Part shown: piece by piece, positions 1 to 6,166 of the stretch
Layout: every line of letters starts with the position of its first letter
Position numbering within the stretch: the first letter of the stretch is position 1
Program-made: the position numbers and the translations under genes
Notes under the pieces: model-generated
Databases searched by the model: none
Told to the model about the DNA's origin: nothing
The model's input: the letters and a program-made list of their open reading frames with translations, nothing else
Source of the DNA: Parachlamydiaceae bacterium
GTDB taxonomy: Bacteria > Chlamydiota > Chlamydiia > Chlamydiales > Parachlamydiaceae
Length of the DNA stretch: 6,176 bases
Direction: 5' to 3'
Assembly (NCBI GenBank): GCA_003164155.1
Contig: PLSG01000348.1
Span: 1 to 6,176 of the forward strand

Positions 1-8
1 GCAACCGT

Positions 9-58
9 TTCTCCTATCCTCTCCCTATCCTATCCATCTTTTTTATCCTTCCCATCCT
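9..58. repeat. Pyrimidine-rich low-complexity tract with TATCC repeats
   Basis: On the plus strand this stretch is almost entirely C and T, broken only by single A residues. The pentamer TATCC occurs at 15-19, 26-30, 31-35 and 44-48, with a CATCC variant at 53-57, so it reads as a degenerate short repeat. It lies about 180 bp beyond the end of the leftward efflux operon. No open reading frame of useful size covers it and no function is evident. It may be simple-sequence drift or the edge of something beyond the window. Confidence 0.5.
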
Positions 59-239
59 GAGAAAAATTTACAGAAGAGATAACTACGCTTTGACCGATAG
101 TTCCCCTGTGATGGGTGAACATGGCCAATCACAAGCTCTCTGTGCATGATGGGGTTGCTTCATGACATGAGTATCCCACCAACCTGATCTTTTAACGTGC
201 CCATATACACATTTAAAGCATGCAAGGGGGATCTAACTG

Positions 240-1769
240 TCATTCAGCTACGAGCATGGGTCCTTGCGGAGCTTTGACGCGTTCGCATAAAAAGACCAAG
301 GGGATCATGCATAGAAAAAGCCACCCTCCCATATAACAAAGATCGTTAGTGGCCAGCATATAAGCCTGCTGTTCGACTTGCTTGTCCAACAGCTGGTTGA
401 TCACCGCCGGATCGAAGTTGTCCAGAGCCCGGTAGAAAAGCTGTGTGGCTGGACGATAAACTGTTTCATCTTCTACAAGGCGGCTATGGTGGAAAATCTC
501 CAACCGCGTCCACAACTGAATAGAGAGAGAAGTTCCAAAGCCCGATCCGACCAATATGCGGATAAAATTGAACAAACCAGAGGCACTGGCATACCTATCT
601 TTGTGAACTTGTCCCAAAGAAATTTGGACCAGAGGCAAGAAAAATACGGCGATGCCAAATCCCTGAAGAAACCTCACCCACATAATATCATTAAGGGAAA
701 CCTGGGAGGTAAAGCCAGACTGATAGAAAAAACCCAAAGCAAAGAAAAGAAAGCTGCTGGCGGCAAAAAAGCGCGCATCATAGCGATAGACAAATCTGCC
801 CACCGTAGTGGAAAAAATAAACGGCACAAGGCCTATCGGAGCCACGGCTAATCCCGCCCAATAAGCTGTATACCCTTGTTGCGTCTGCAACCACAGGGGA
901 AGTGTCACAGCGCTGCCAAAATAAAGCAAATAGCCCAAGGTGATGCAGATTGACCCTAGCGCGAAATTCCGGATCTTAAAGAATGAAAAATCGACGATGG
1001 GGTGTTTTTGAGAAACATTCCAAATTCCAAAATAAGTCAAAGCTATGAAAGAAACCACGGTATAAGCGATGATCTCATTGGATTCAAACCAGTCCAAGTC
1101 CTTACCTCTATCCAGCATTATCTGCAAACTGCCCACGCCAATCACCAAGAGGCACAGCCCCGTCCAGTCAATGGGATGGCGCTGTATCTCACTTTCGCTA
1201 TCGCGCAGGAAATACCAGACAAGCAATGCCGAAAATATCCCAATGGGCACATTGATATAAAAAATCCACGGCCAAGAGTATTCTTCGGTCAAATATCCGC
1301 CGATGATGGGACCTAGCACCGGGGCTACGATGACAATCATCGCCCAAAACCCCATGGCTGCACCGCGCTTGTCATGAGGATTGCTATTGATCATTAAAGC
1401 TTGCGAAAGTGGGATCAGCGAACCGGCCACAGCGCCTTGGAGCACGCGCAAAAAGACCAACATAGTCAAGCTGCTAGCCAGACCGCAAAGAAAGGAGACA
1501 AAAGAAAACATCAGCACCGACCACACGAATAAGCGCACCCGTCCAAAATAATCTGAAAGCCAGCCGGTCAAAGGCAGCACTATGGCATTGCTGGCCGCAA
1601 AAGAGGTTACCACCCAAGTGCCTTGCTCGGCACTTACATCGAGATTACCGGCAATATAGGGGAGCGCCACGTTGGCTATAGAACTGTCGAGGACCTGCAT
1701 GAAGGTGCCTAGACCCAATGCGACATTCAAGAGAAACAGCCTGCCCCCAGCTTCATAAACTTGTGCCAT
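240..1769 (-). CDS. emrB: EmrB/QacA (DHA2) family MFS drug efflux transporter
   Basis: A 509-residue inner-membrane antiporter of the 14-helix DHA2 family, close to the usual EmrB length. It would use the proton gradient to export hydrophobic or toxic compounds, passing them to the periplasmic adaptor encoded just upstream. Visible family motifs, in order: LDSSIANVALP in helix 1 (27-37, motif D1), motif A GWLSDYFGRVRLF (69-81), motif B LRVLQGAVAGSLIPLSQAL (107-125), motif C APVLGPIIGGYL (149-160) and the EmrB-typical WPWIFYINVPIGI (166-178). A soluble segment at about 420-470 fits the large periplasmic loop before the last helix. The ATG lies 6 nt after the adaptor stop, with AGAGG overlapping that stop, so this is the third gene of the operon. 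Residues look intact throughout. The substrate cannot be read from sequence. Confidence 0.97.
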   Translation of the reverse strand: MAQVYEAGGRLFLLNVALGLGTFMQVLDSSIANVALPYIAGNLDVSAEQGTWVVTSFAASNAIVLPLTGWLSDYFGRVRLFVWSVLMFSFVSFLCGLASSLTMLVFLRVLQGAVAGSLIPLSQALMINSNPHDKRGAAMGFWAMIVIVAPVLGPIIGGYLTEEYSWPWIFYINVPIGIFSALLVWYFLRDSESEIQRHPIDWTGLCLLVIGVGSLQIMLDRGKDLDWFESNEIIAYTVVSFIALTYFGIWNVSQKHPIVDFSFFKIRNFALGSICITLGYLLYFGSAVTLPLWLQTQQGYTAYWAGLAVAPIGLVPFIFSTTVGRFVYRYDARFFAASSFLFFALGFFYQSGFTSQVSLNDIMWVRFLQGFGIAVFFLPLVQISLGQVHKDRYASASGLFNFIRILVGSGFGTSLSIQLWTRLEIFHHSRLVEDETVYRPATQLFYRALDNFDPAVINQLLDKQVEQQAYMLATNDLCYMGGWLFLCMIPLVFLCERVKAPQGPMLVAE

Positions 1770-1772
1770 AAG

Positions 1773-1777
1773 CCTCT
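1773..1777 (-). promoter_or_regulatory. Ribosome-binding site of emrB, overlapping the emrA stop
   Basis: On the minus strand the junction reads TAGAGGCTTATG. The Shine-Dalgarno AGAGG shares its first two bases with the TAG stop of the adaptor gene and sits 3 nt before the emrB ATG. Ribosomes finishing the adaptor would end on this site, which points to translational coupling of the two genes. The spacing is short, so initiation may depend on that coupling. Confidence 0.7.
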
Positions 1778-3029
1778 ACAGCTGACTGTTAATAACTTCC
1801 TCGATGACCTTATCCACGGGAGCATAATCCATCTCGAAAACCTGTGTAGCCGCCACCACCTTGGAGGGTTGCGCATGACCTAGCCGTGGAAGATCTTGAT
1901 TGGTGATATCGACATCCACATTGGCCGAAAGGCCCAAACGCGTGGGAAACTTCGCCAACTGCTCGGGATCGAGGCTAATGCGCACGGGTATGCGTTGCAC
2001 GATCTTAATCCAATTTCCAGTAGCATTTTGCGGCGGGATGATCGAGAACACGCTGCCCGTGCCAAAGCCCAGGCCCAGCACCTGACCGGTGTACTTCACT
2101 TTGGAGCCGTAGATATCCAGCCAGACAGTGACCGGCTGCCCAATGCGCATATTGCGCAGCTGTGTTTCTTTAAAGTTAGCATCGATCCACACATAGTCTA
2201 GGGGGATGATAGACAAGAGATTCGAGCTGGGAGTGATCCATTCCCCTACATCTACTCCCCGTTTAGCCACAAATCCGCTGGCCGGTGCGTAGATGGCACA
2301 GCGCTGTAGGTTGTAATAAGCCCGGCGCACATTGGACTTTTGCTCCAAGATCTGCGGATGCTGCTCTAAGGGCGTATTGCCGGCCGCATCTATGGCCACT
2401 TGCCGCTGAGCTTCAGCCTGAGCCAACTCAGATTGCGCATTCGCCAGGGTATCTTTGGCATGCGTAAAATCTTCTTTGGATATGGCCAAGGAGGCGATGA
2501 GCTGCGAGCGATTTTCATAGTCGTACTTAGCGCGTCGGGCAGCTATCTGCTTGCTCTCTACATTGGCCTGGGTAGAATGCACATTGTCATATATTTGCCG
2601 CACTTGCAATACGGTGGCAGAGAGGGACGCTATCTCTTTTTCATAGGCCAGAAGATAGGCGGATTCATCCAAAATAGTCAGAATCTGCCCTTCCTTCACA
2701 AAATCGGTGTCATCGACATAATAAGCCACCACAGAACCTGAAATGGCCGAATGGATACCCACTAAATTCCCATTGGCATAGGCATCATCGGTCGTCTCAT
2801 GAAACTGCAAATATAAAAACCAGTACAAAAACCACATCCCACCGGCCAGCACAAGAAAAAGGGTAAAGCCCAAGAGAGCCCAAGAGTTTTTCTTTTTTTT
2901 AGCATGCTTGCCATGTCCTTGCCCTGCCGGCGCGGCCGAGGTCTCGTGCTGGTGAGGCGGCGAAGAGGGGGAGACCGTTTGACTTGGCTGCATCTGTGGG
3001 GCTTGGTTTAGATCTTGGGATTCTGTCAT
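1776..3029 (-). CDS. emrA: EmrA/HlyD family periplasmic adaptor of MFS efflux pump
   Basis: Membrane-fusion protein bridging the MFS transporter to the outer-membrane channel; 417 residues from this start. Residues 1-48 form a Gln/Pro/Ser/His-rich cytoplasmic tail ending in a lysine cluster (KKKK at 44-47), followed by one membrane anchor (about 50-74), giving an N-in topology. Next come the EmrA hallmark ETTDDAYANGN (78-88), the first half of a biotinyl/lipoyl-like fold (GSVVAYYVDD onward, 98-117), an alpha-helical hairpin (about 127-213), the second half (CAIYAPASGFV, 244-254), the barrel segment IDANFKETQL (282-291) and the diagnostic PQNATGNWIKIVQRIPVR (333-350). I chose the ATG at 3029 because it lies 4 nt after the upstream stop, with GGAG 12 nt before it. 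In-frame alternatives are ATG 3047, ATG 3059 and GTG 3065; these overlap the upstream gene by 14 to 32 nt. The family is certain; the start is not. Confidence 0.95.
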   Translation of the reverse strand: MTESQDLNQAPQMQPSQTVSPSSPPHQHETSAAPAGQGHGKHAKKKKNSWALLGFTLFLVLAGGMWFLYWFLYLQFHETTDDAYANGNLVGIHSAISGSVVAYYVDDTDFVKEGQILTILDESAYLLAYEKEIASLSATVLQVRQIYDNVHSTQANVESKQIAARRAKYDYENRSQLIASLAISKEDFTHAKDTLANAQSELAQAEAQRQVAIDAAGNTPLEQHPQILEQKSNVRRAYYNLQRCAIYAPASGFVAKRGVDVGEWITPSSNLLSIIPLDYVWIDANFKETQLRNMRIGQPVTVWLDIYGSKVKYTGQVLGLGFGTGSVFSIIPPQNATGNWIKIVQRIPVRISLDPEQLAKFPTRLGLSANVDVDITNQDLPRLGHAQPSKVVAATQVFEMDYAPVDKVIEEVINSQL

Positions 3030-3033
3030 TTTG

Positions 3034-4545
3034 CTAAGTTTCTCCATAACAGGTGTCATAGCCACCGCCGAGGGCTTGAATTAATGATAAGATAGCCTGA
3101 AGTGTATCGCCGAGAGCCTCTAGCTCCAAGTCTTGCACTTGCAGCAGCGTGGCTTCGTTAACTAAAAAATCAAACTCTGAACCCACATGATGGGCGATGC
3201 GCAATTTGGCCAGCTCTACGAGGTTTGCTTGATATTCTAGATTTTCCTTTAGAACCAGCCGCTGCTGCTCGGCATTGCGCAATACGGCGATGTCCGTCAA
3301 TACTTCGCCCACCGCATTCAACACGAGTTGATTGTACTGCAATATGGCCAAATCGTAATTGACTTCGCTATTGTGCAAATTAGCTATGAGCTTGCCTCCA
3401 TCAAAAACGGGCAAGGTGAGCGCCGGGTCGACGCTGAAATACGAGCTACGCCCTTCAAAGAGCTTGTCGAGACGCAGCGATTGCAGTCCAATTAAAGCCA
3501 CTATATTGAAATCGGGGTAAAACCCAGCCTGAGCGGCCTTAATTTGTTTTCCGGCAGATTGAATCAACCACAGCTGGGCGGTGATGTCTGGCCTGTGGGC
3601 AATGAGATGCAAGGGCAGATTTTGCGGAAGGGGCACTTTGGGCAAAGCTTGCTCGCTGATCTGAATATTACAGATTTCCTCATCGAAATTCCCAGCCAAC
3701 AAGGTCTTCAGCTGGTACTCAGCTACCGTAATTTGCCCTTGAAGCTGCAGCAGACTTTTTTTAAAATTTGTCAGATTGGCCTGAGAGCGAAAGATGGTCT
3801 GATGGGTGTCAAGGTTTTGCTGTACGCGTTGCCGGTTTAAATTCAACTGCATGTTTTGGTTGTCTACCAGGGCCTTGGCTACAGCTGCCCGCTGGTAGAA
3901 GACCTGCAACTGGTAATAGACTTTAGCTACCGAGATGCCCAGCTGCAGCCTTGAAAAGGCATCATCGGCCATATTGGCCCGCAATTGCCCCATGGCGGCG
4001 CGAAACATATTTTTGTTTTTACCCCATATGTCGAAATCGAAATTGAGGGTAAACTCTGTCTCATACTGCGAATAATACACAGGTAAGCCGGCTAAGCCTC
4101 CTGCAACGGGCAATTGCGTCGCCGAGGGAGGACTGCCACTTGGCGGAGTGGCGGCAGTTTGCGTAAAAGCCGACGTCAACCCGGTTTTACTCAATTTCTG
4201 GCGCAAGACATCGGCTCCCCAAAAGATATTGGGATAAAGGGCCGCCCGCATGCTGTCTGCGTTAGCCGCCGCCCGCATGATCTTAGCGCGCGTAGCTTGC
4301 AAATTGGGACTCTTAATGAGCGCCGTTTCGACAAATCCTGTCAGCTGTGCGTCGCCAAAAAGGCTCCACCAATTGGGGGGCAATGATTCGTCCACAGAGA
4401 AAAGCTGGTCTGAGCTGGCTTCCTCTGCGGCTAGCTGCATAGCACTTGAAGGCACGTCAATGGGTGCCGCGCGCTGGCCTGAGCGGCAGCTGACAGCTAG
4501 GCACAGCCAAACGCACATAAGTGACAGTCGGTAGACTTTTTGCAT
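3034..4545 (-). CDS. NodT-family outer-membrane efflux lipoprotein (TolC-like factor)
   Basis: A 503-residue outer-membrane channel of the RND/NodT efflux factor family, first gene of the pump operon. The N terminus is a lipoprotein signal: KVYR, a hydrophobic stretch, then a relaxed lipobox AVSC with Cys20 as the likely acylated residue. Family signatures follow: WWSLFGDAQL (59-68) opening the first repeat, LPLHLIAHRPDITAQLWL (310-327), AAQAGFYPDFNI (337-348), TLPVFDGGKLIANL (377-390) and the closing ALGGGYD (491-497). Two related halves (roughly 60-290 and 310-495) match the duplicated helix and beta-strand build of this family, in which three copies make a trans-periplasmic duct. A Pro/Ser/Thr-rich stretch at about 128-150 precedes a beta strand and probably lies in a surface loop. 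The ATG at 4545 is preceded by AAAGG. Such factors usually serve RND or MFS pumps; its partners here are EmrA and EmrB. A specific gene name cannot be assigned. Confidence 0.95.
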   Translation of the reverse strand: MQKVYRLSLMCVWLCLAVSCRSGQRAAPIDVPSSAMQLAAEEASSDQLFSVDESLPPNWWSLFGDAQLTGFVETALIKSPNLQATRAKIMRAAANADSMRAALYPNIFWGADVLRQKLSKTGLTSAFTQTAATPPSGSPPSATQLPVAGGLAGLPVYYSQYETEFTLNFDFDIWGKNKNMFRAAMGQLRANMADDAFSRLQLGISVAKVYYQLQVFYQRAAVAKALVDNQNMQLNLNRQRVQQNLDTHQTIFRSQANLTNFKKSLLQLQGQITVAEYQLKTLLAGNFDEEICNIQISEQALPKVPLPQNLPLHLIAHRPDITAQLWLIQSAGKQIKAAQAGFYPDFNIVALIGLQSLRLDKLFEGRSSYFSVDPALTLPVFDGGKLIANLHNSEVNYDLAILQYNQLVLNAVGEVLTDIAVLRNAEQQRLVLKENLEYQANLVELAKLRIAHHVGSEFDFLVNEATLLQVQDLELEALGDTLQAILSLIQALGGGYDTCYGET

Positions 4546-4549
4546 AAAG

Positions 4550-4554
4550 CCTTT
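4550..4554 (-). promoter_or_regulatory. Ribosome-binding site of the outer-membrane factor gene
   Basis: The minus strand reads AAAGG, then CTTT, then ATG. This supports the ATG at 4545 as the start. The sequence AGGCTT before the ATG closely resembles the emrB initiation region (AGGCTTATG). Confidence 0.65.
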
Positions 4555-4582
4555 ACTTTAGTGTCTTGAGTTTGCCAGAGGT

Positions 4583-4612
4583 TAAATACGTTTCGGTAAC
4601 TTAACAGATCAA
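4583..4612 (-). promoter_or_regulatory. Weak candidate promoter for the efflux operon
   Basis: On the minus strand TTGATC (4612-4607) and TATTTA (4588-4583) are separated by 18 bp. Only the first four bases of the -35 box and the first three of the -10 box match the sigma70 consensus. Transcription would begin near 4576 and give a leader of about 30 nt. It is the best leftward pair I found before the operon, but it is weak and may need an activator, or may be wrong. Confidence 0.25.
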
Positions 4613-4651
4613 TCAATTTTTTCAAAATAATGATTGCAGGCTACACATATC

Positions 4652-4733
4652 TGTCGGAAAATGACAAATGAACCACTGGAGCGGCTGCGCACAAGCCCTG
4701 CAACCTAACGCAAAATTTCGCAAATTTCCGACA
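4652..4733. repeat. 9-bp inverted repeat pair between divergent genes, possible operators
   Basis: TGTCGGAAA at 4652-4660 and TTTCCGACA at 4725-4733 are perfect inverted repeats separated by 64 bp. Seen from each divergent gene set, the same motif TTTCCGACA points toward the gene. The right arm ends 9 bp before the -35 box of the brnQ promoter. Flanking bases also resemble each other (TATT and GATAT after the motif). This arrangement suits binding of one regulator to both sides, but could be chance. No regulator gene is in the window. Confidence 0.4.
4709..4727 (+). repeat. Short tandem direct repeat upstream of brnQ promoter
   Basis: CGCAAAATTT (4709-4718) is followed at once by CGCAAATTT (4719-4727), a near-perfect tandem duplication that differs by one A. 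It lies just upstream of the -35 box and overlaps the right arm of the inverted repeat. It could be part of a protein-binding site or an UP-like AT-rich element. Confidence 0.4.
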
Positions 4734-4742
4734 TATTTTTTG

Positions 4743-4772
4743 TTGCATTTAATTGTAAAAATATATTATAAT
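4743..4772 (+). promoter_or_regulatory. Sigma70-type promoter for brnQ
   Basis: TTGCAT (4743-4748) and a perfect TATAAT (4767-4772) are separated by 18 bp in an AT-rich stretch, pointing toward brnQ. Transcription would start near 4779, leaving an untranslated leader of about 100 nt. This is the best promoter match I found in the window. Confidence 0.65.
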
Positions 4773-4806
4773 ATTATGGAATATATCAGACACACCTACT
4801 CACCTC

Positions 4807-4835
4807 TCCCGTGATATAACTTCGGGACAAAGGAG
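4807..4835 (+). promoter_or_regulatory. brnQ leader: small hairpin and orphan Shine-Dalgarno
   Basis: TCCCG (4807-4811) can pair with CGGGA (4823-4827) around an 11-nt loop. AAAGGAG (4829-4835) follows, a stronger ribosome-binding sequence than the one at the brnQ start, yet no ATG, GTG or TTG lies at a usable distance after it; the next bases read ATAAAAAAGTAA. CTCC at 4806-4809 could instead pair with the GGAG at 4832-4835, an alternative fold. It could be a ribosome standby site or a regulatory leader. I recognise no known riboswitch. Confidence 0.3.
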
Positions 4836-4873
4836 ATAAAAAAGTAAATTAAAATATAAAATAACTAACTATT

Positions 4874-4877
4874 AGGA
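4874..4877 (+). promoter_or_regulatory. Ribosome-binding site of brnQ
   Basis: AGGA lies 4 nt before the ATG at 4882. An in-frame TAG at 4873-4875 rules out any start further upstream in this frame, so the brnQ start is well supported. Confidence 0.6.
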
Positions 4878-4881
4878 AAAT

Positions 4882-6048
4882 ATGAGTTCACAGCTTTCAC
4901 AAAAATCTCACACTCTGACAACGGGTCTGGCAATGTTTTCCATGCTTTTTGGGGCAGGTAACATCGTATTTGCTTTAGCCATTGGTCAATACGCACAAGA
5001 TAAAAACCTGTATGCGATTATCGGTTTGCTAATTACAGCTGTGGGCGTTCCTTTTCTCGGTTTAGTAGCTATGACCTTATTCAACGGCGACTACAGAAGC
5101 TTCTTTGACCGCATTGGCAAAGTGCCAGGCTTCTTTGTAGCCTCCATCATATTGGGACTAATTGGACCATTTGGCGCCATTCCGCGTTGCTTAGCATTGT
5201 CTTACGCTACTTCCAAGCCCTATCTCCCCGAAATGTCATTGCCATTTTTCAGCGTACTGGCTTGTCTCTTTATCTTTGTATTGACCTACAAGCGCACGAG
5301 CATCCTAAACTTGTTAGGCTATTTCCTGACTCCCCTGAAGCTTGGCTCATTGCTCTTCATCATTGTGAATGGGTTCTTGTTCTCCCCTGAAATACCCGCG
5401 GCAGCGCATGATGAATTAGCAGTTTTCATCAAAGGTTTGACCGACGGCTATCAAACTATGGACTTGTTGGGCGCTTTTTTCTTTTGTTCAGTAGTTTTAG
5501 ACTGCCTACGCAAAAATATCGACGTTTCTAATCCAGCCAACTACAAACGCATGATTGTGGTGACTTTAAAAGCCAGCTGCATCGGCGCAGCCCTATTGGC
5601 GACCATTTATATTGGCTTTAGCTACGTAGCCGCCGCCTACAGCAGCTCGCTCATGGATGTTCAGCCGGAAGAGCTCATCAGCAACATAGCTATACAAGTG
5701 CTCGGTCCCTATGCCGGATTGATTGTCAGCTTTACAGTGACCATGGCCTGCTTGACCACCGCGGTAGCTTTGACTACGGTCTTTGCCGAATTTATCCATA
5801 AAGACCTCACTAAAGCTAAACTGAGCTATCCTCTGGCCTTATTAGCTACGCTGGCGATTACCTTCGCCATTTCCACATTAAACTTCACGGGCATTGTGGC
5901 TCTATTGGAACCAATTTTGGTGCTATGCTATCCGGCTTTGATAGTCTTATGCCTGGTCAACATCTTGTTTAAGCTGTATCAGTTTAAACCGGTCAAAGTC
6001 CCCGTCATGCTCATGTTCGGCGCATCGGTGATAGCCTACTTCATTTAA
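4882..6048 (+). CDS. brnQ: Branched-chain amino acid carrier, BrnQ/LIVCS family
   Basis: A 388-residue polytopic inner-membrane protein of the LIVCS family, which imports leucine, isoleucine and valine with a cation; chlamydial members also carry methionine. Such import matters for bacteria that cannot make these amino acids. Key features: helix 1 with FGAGNIVF (23-30), the likely unwound substrate-binding region; GPFGAIPR (95-102); DGYQTMDLLGAFFFC (188-202); and TMACLTTAVALTT (287-299). I count about 11 hydrophobic segments, the last (374-388) running to the final residue, whereas well-studied relatives have 12 helices and about 440 residues. The protein therefore looks short at the C terminus; reading past the stop adds only a few codons before another stop. 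It is transcribed divergently from the efflux operon, from its own promoter, and is followed by a palindromic repeat. The family is well supported; the exact substrate is inferred. Confidence 0.92.
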   Translation: MSSQLSQKSHTLTTGLAMFSMLFGAGNIVFALAIGQYAQDKNLYAIIGLLITAVGVPFLGLVAMTLFNGDYRSFFDRIGKVPGFFVASIILGLIGPFGAIPRCLALSYATSKPYLPEMSLPFFSVLACLFIFVLTYKRTSILNLLGYFLTPLKLGSLLFIIVNGFLFSPEIPAAAHDELAVFIKGLTDGYQTMDLLGAFFFCSVVLDCLRKNIDVSNPANYKRMIVVTLKASCIGAALLATIYIGFSYVAAAYSSSLMDVQPEELISNIAIQVLGPYAGLIVSFTVTMACLTTAVALTTVFAEFIHKDLTKAKLSYPLALLATLAITFAISTLNFTGIVALLEPILVLCYPALIVLCLVNILFKLYQFKPVKVPVMLMFGASVIAYFI

Positions 6049-6076
6049 CTTAAAATTATATTTTATCTTCCTTAAA

Positions 6077-6166
6077 CCCCGGAGGGGTGGCATCTGTAAG
6101 CCCAGGGTGAACGCCGCCGCGGAAGCGGCAAGTGAACCCTGGGTACAGTAGAAAAAAGATATAAAG
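6077..6166. repeat. 90-bp REP/MITE-like palindromic repeat unit downstream of brnQ
   Basis: The unit opens with the mini-palindrome CCCCGGAGGGG (6077-6087), contains a large stem-loop (6094-6148), and ends in an AT-rich tail (6149-6166). At 6167 the same opening sequence begins again, so the period is 90 bp. Both copies are preceded by AAA. It has no coding potential that I can support and its GC-rich blocks stand out from the AT-rich surroundings. I recall GC-rich palindromes with a similar CCCCGGAGGGG core from planctomycete, verrucomicrobial and chlamydial genomes, but could not check this. It could be a non-autonomous mobile element or a dispersed intergenic repeat. Confidence 0.65.
6094..6148. 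repeat. Long bulged stem-loop inside the repeat unit
   Basis: CTGTA (6094-6098) pairs with TACAG (6144-6148), and after a 2-nt AG bulge CCCAGGGT (6101-6108) pairs with ACCCTGGG (6136-6143), giving 13 base pairs. Inside, GCCGC (6113-6117) pairs with GCGGC (6125-6129) around a 7-nt loop. GTGAAC occurs as a direct repeat at 6107-6112 and 6132-6137. No T-run follows on the plus strand, so it is not a standard intrinsic terminator, though it could stabilise the 3' end of the brnQ transcript. Confidence 0.75.

Noticed and set aside
100..120. Imperfect hairpin GTTCCCC...GGGTGAAC as a terminator of the efflux operon
   Set aside because: The stem has a mismatch and a wobble pair, no T-run follows on the minus strand, and it lies about 120 bp beyond the last stop.
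153..184. GGTTG/CAACC stem with an inner TCATG-A-CATGA palindrome as a terminator
   Set aside because: Outer stem of only 5 bp with a long interior; the T-rich stretch follows only on the plus strand, where no upstream gene is present in the window.
378..851. Plus-strand open frame of 157 codons inside emrB
   Set aside because: It lies opposite a well-supported MFS gene. The translation is rich in charged residues with no recognisable domain, and no ribosome-binding site stands out. It is an antisense shadow.
1002..1316. Plus-strand open frame of 104 codons inside emrB
   Set aside because: Antisense to conserved EmrB motifs; no family resemblance.
2400..2741. Plus-strand open frame of 113 codons inside emrA
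   Set aside because: Antisense to the helical hairpin and lipoyl-like region of the adaptor; not convincing as a protein.
4114..4534. Two overlapping plus-strand frames inside the outer-membrane factor gene
   Set aside because: Both are opposite a conserved coding region and show arginine/serine-rich translations typical of shadows.
4776..4814. Twelve-codon ATG frame in the brnQ leader as a possible leader peptide
   Set aside because: Its ATG lies at or before the predicted transcription start and has no ribosome-binding site; it also lacks runs of leucine, isoleucine or valine that an attenuator would show.
5593..5799. Minus-strand open frame of 68 codons inside brnQ
   Set aside because: Antisense to conserved BrnQ helices; no supporting signal.
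6051..6065. TAAAAT-TAT-ATTTTA palindrome after brnQ as a terminator
   Set aside because: An all-AT 6-bp stem is too weak, and no T-run of the usual kind follows it.
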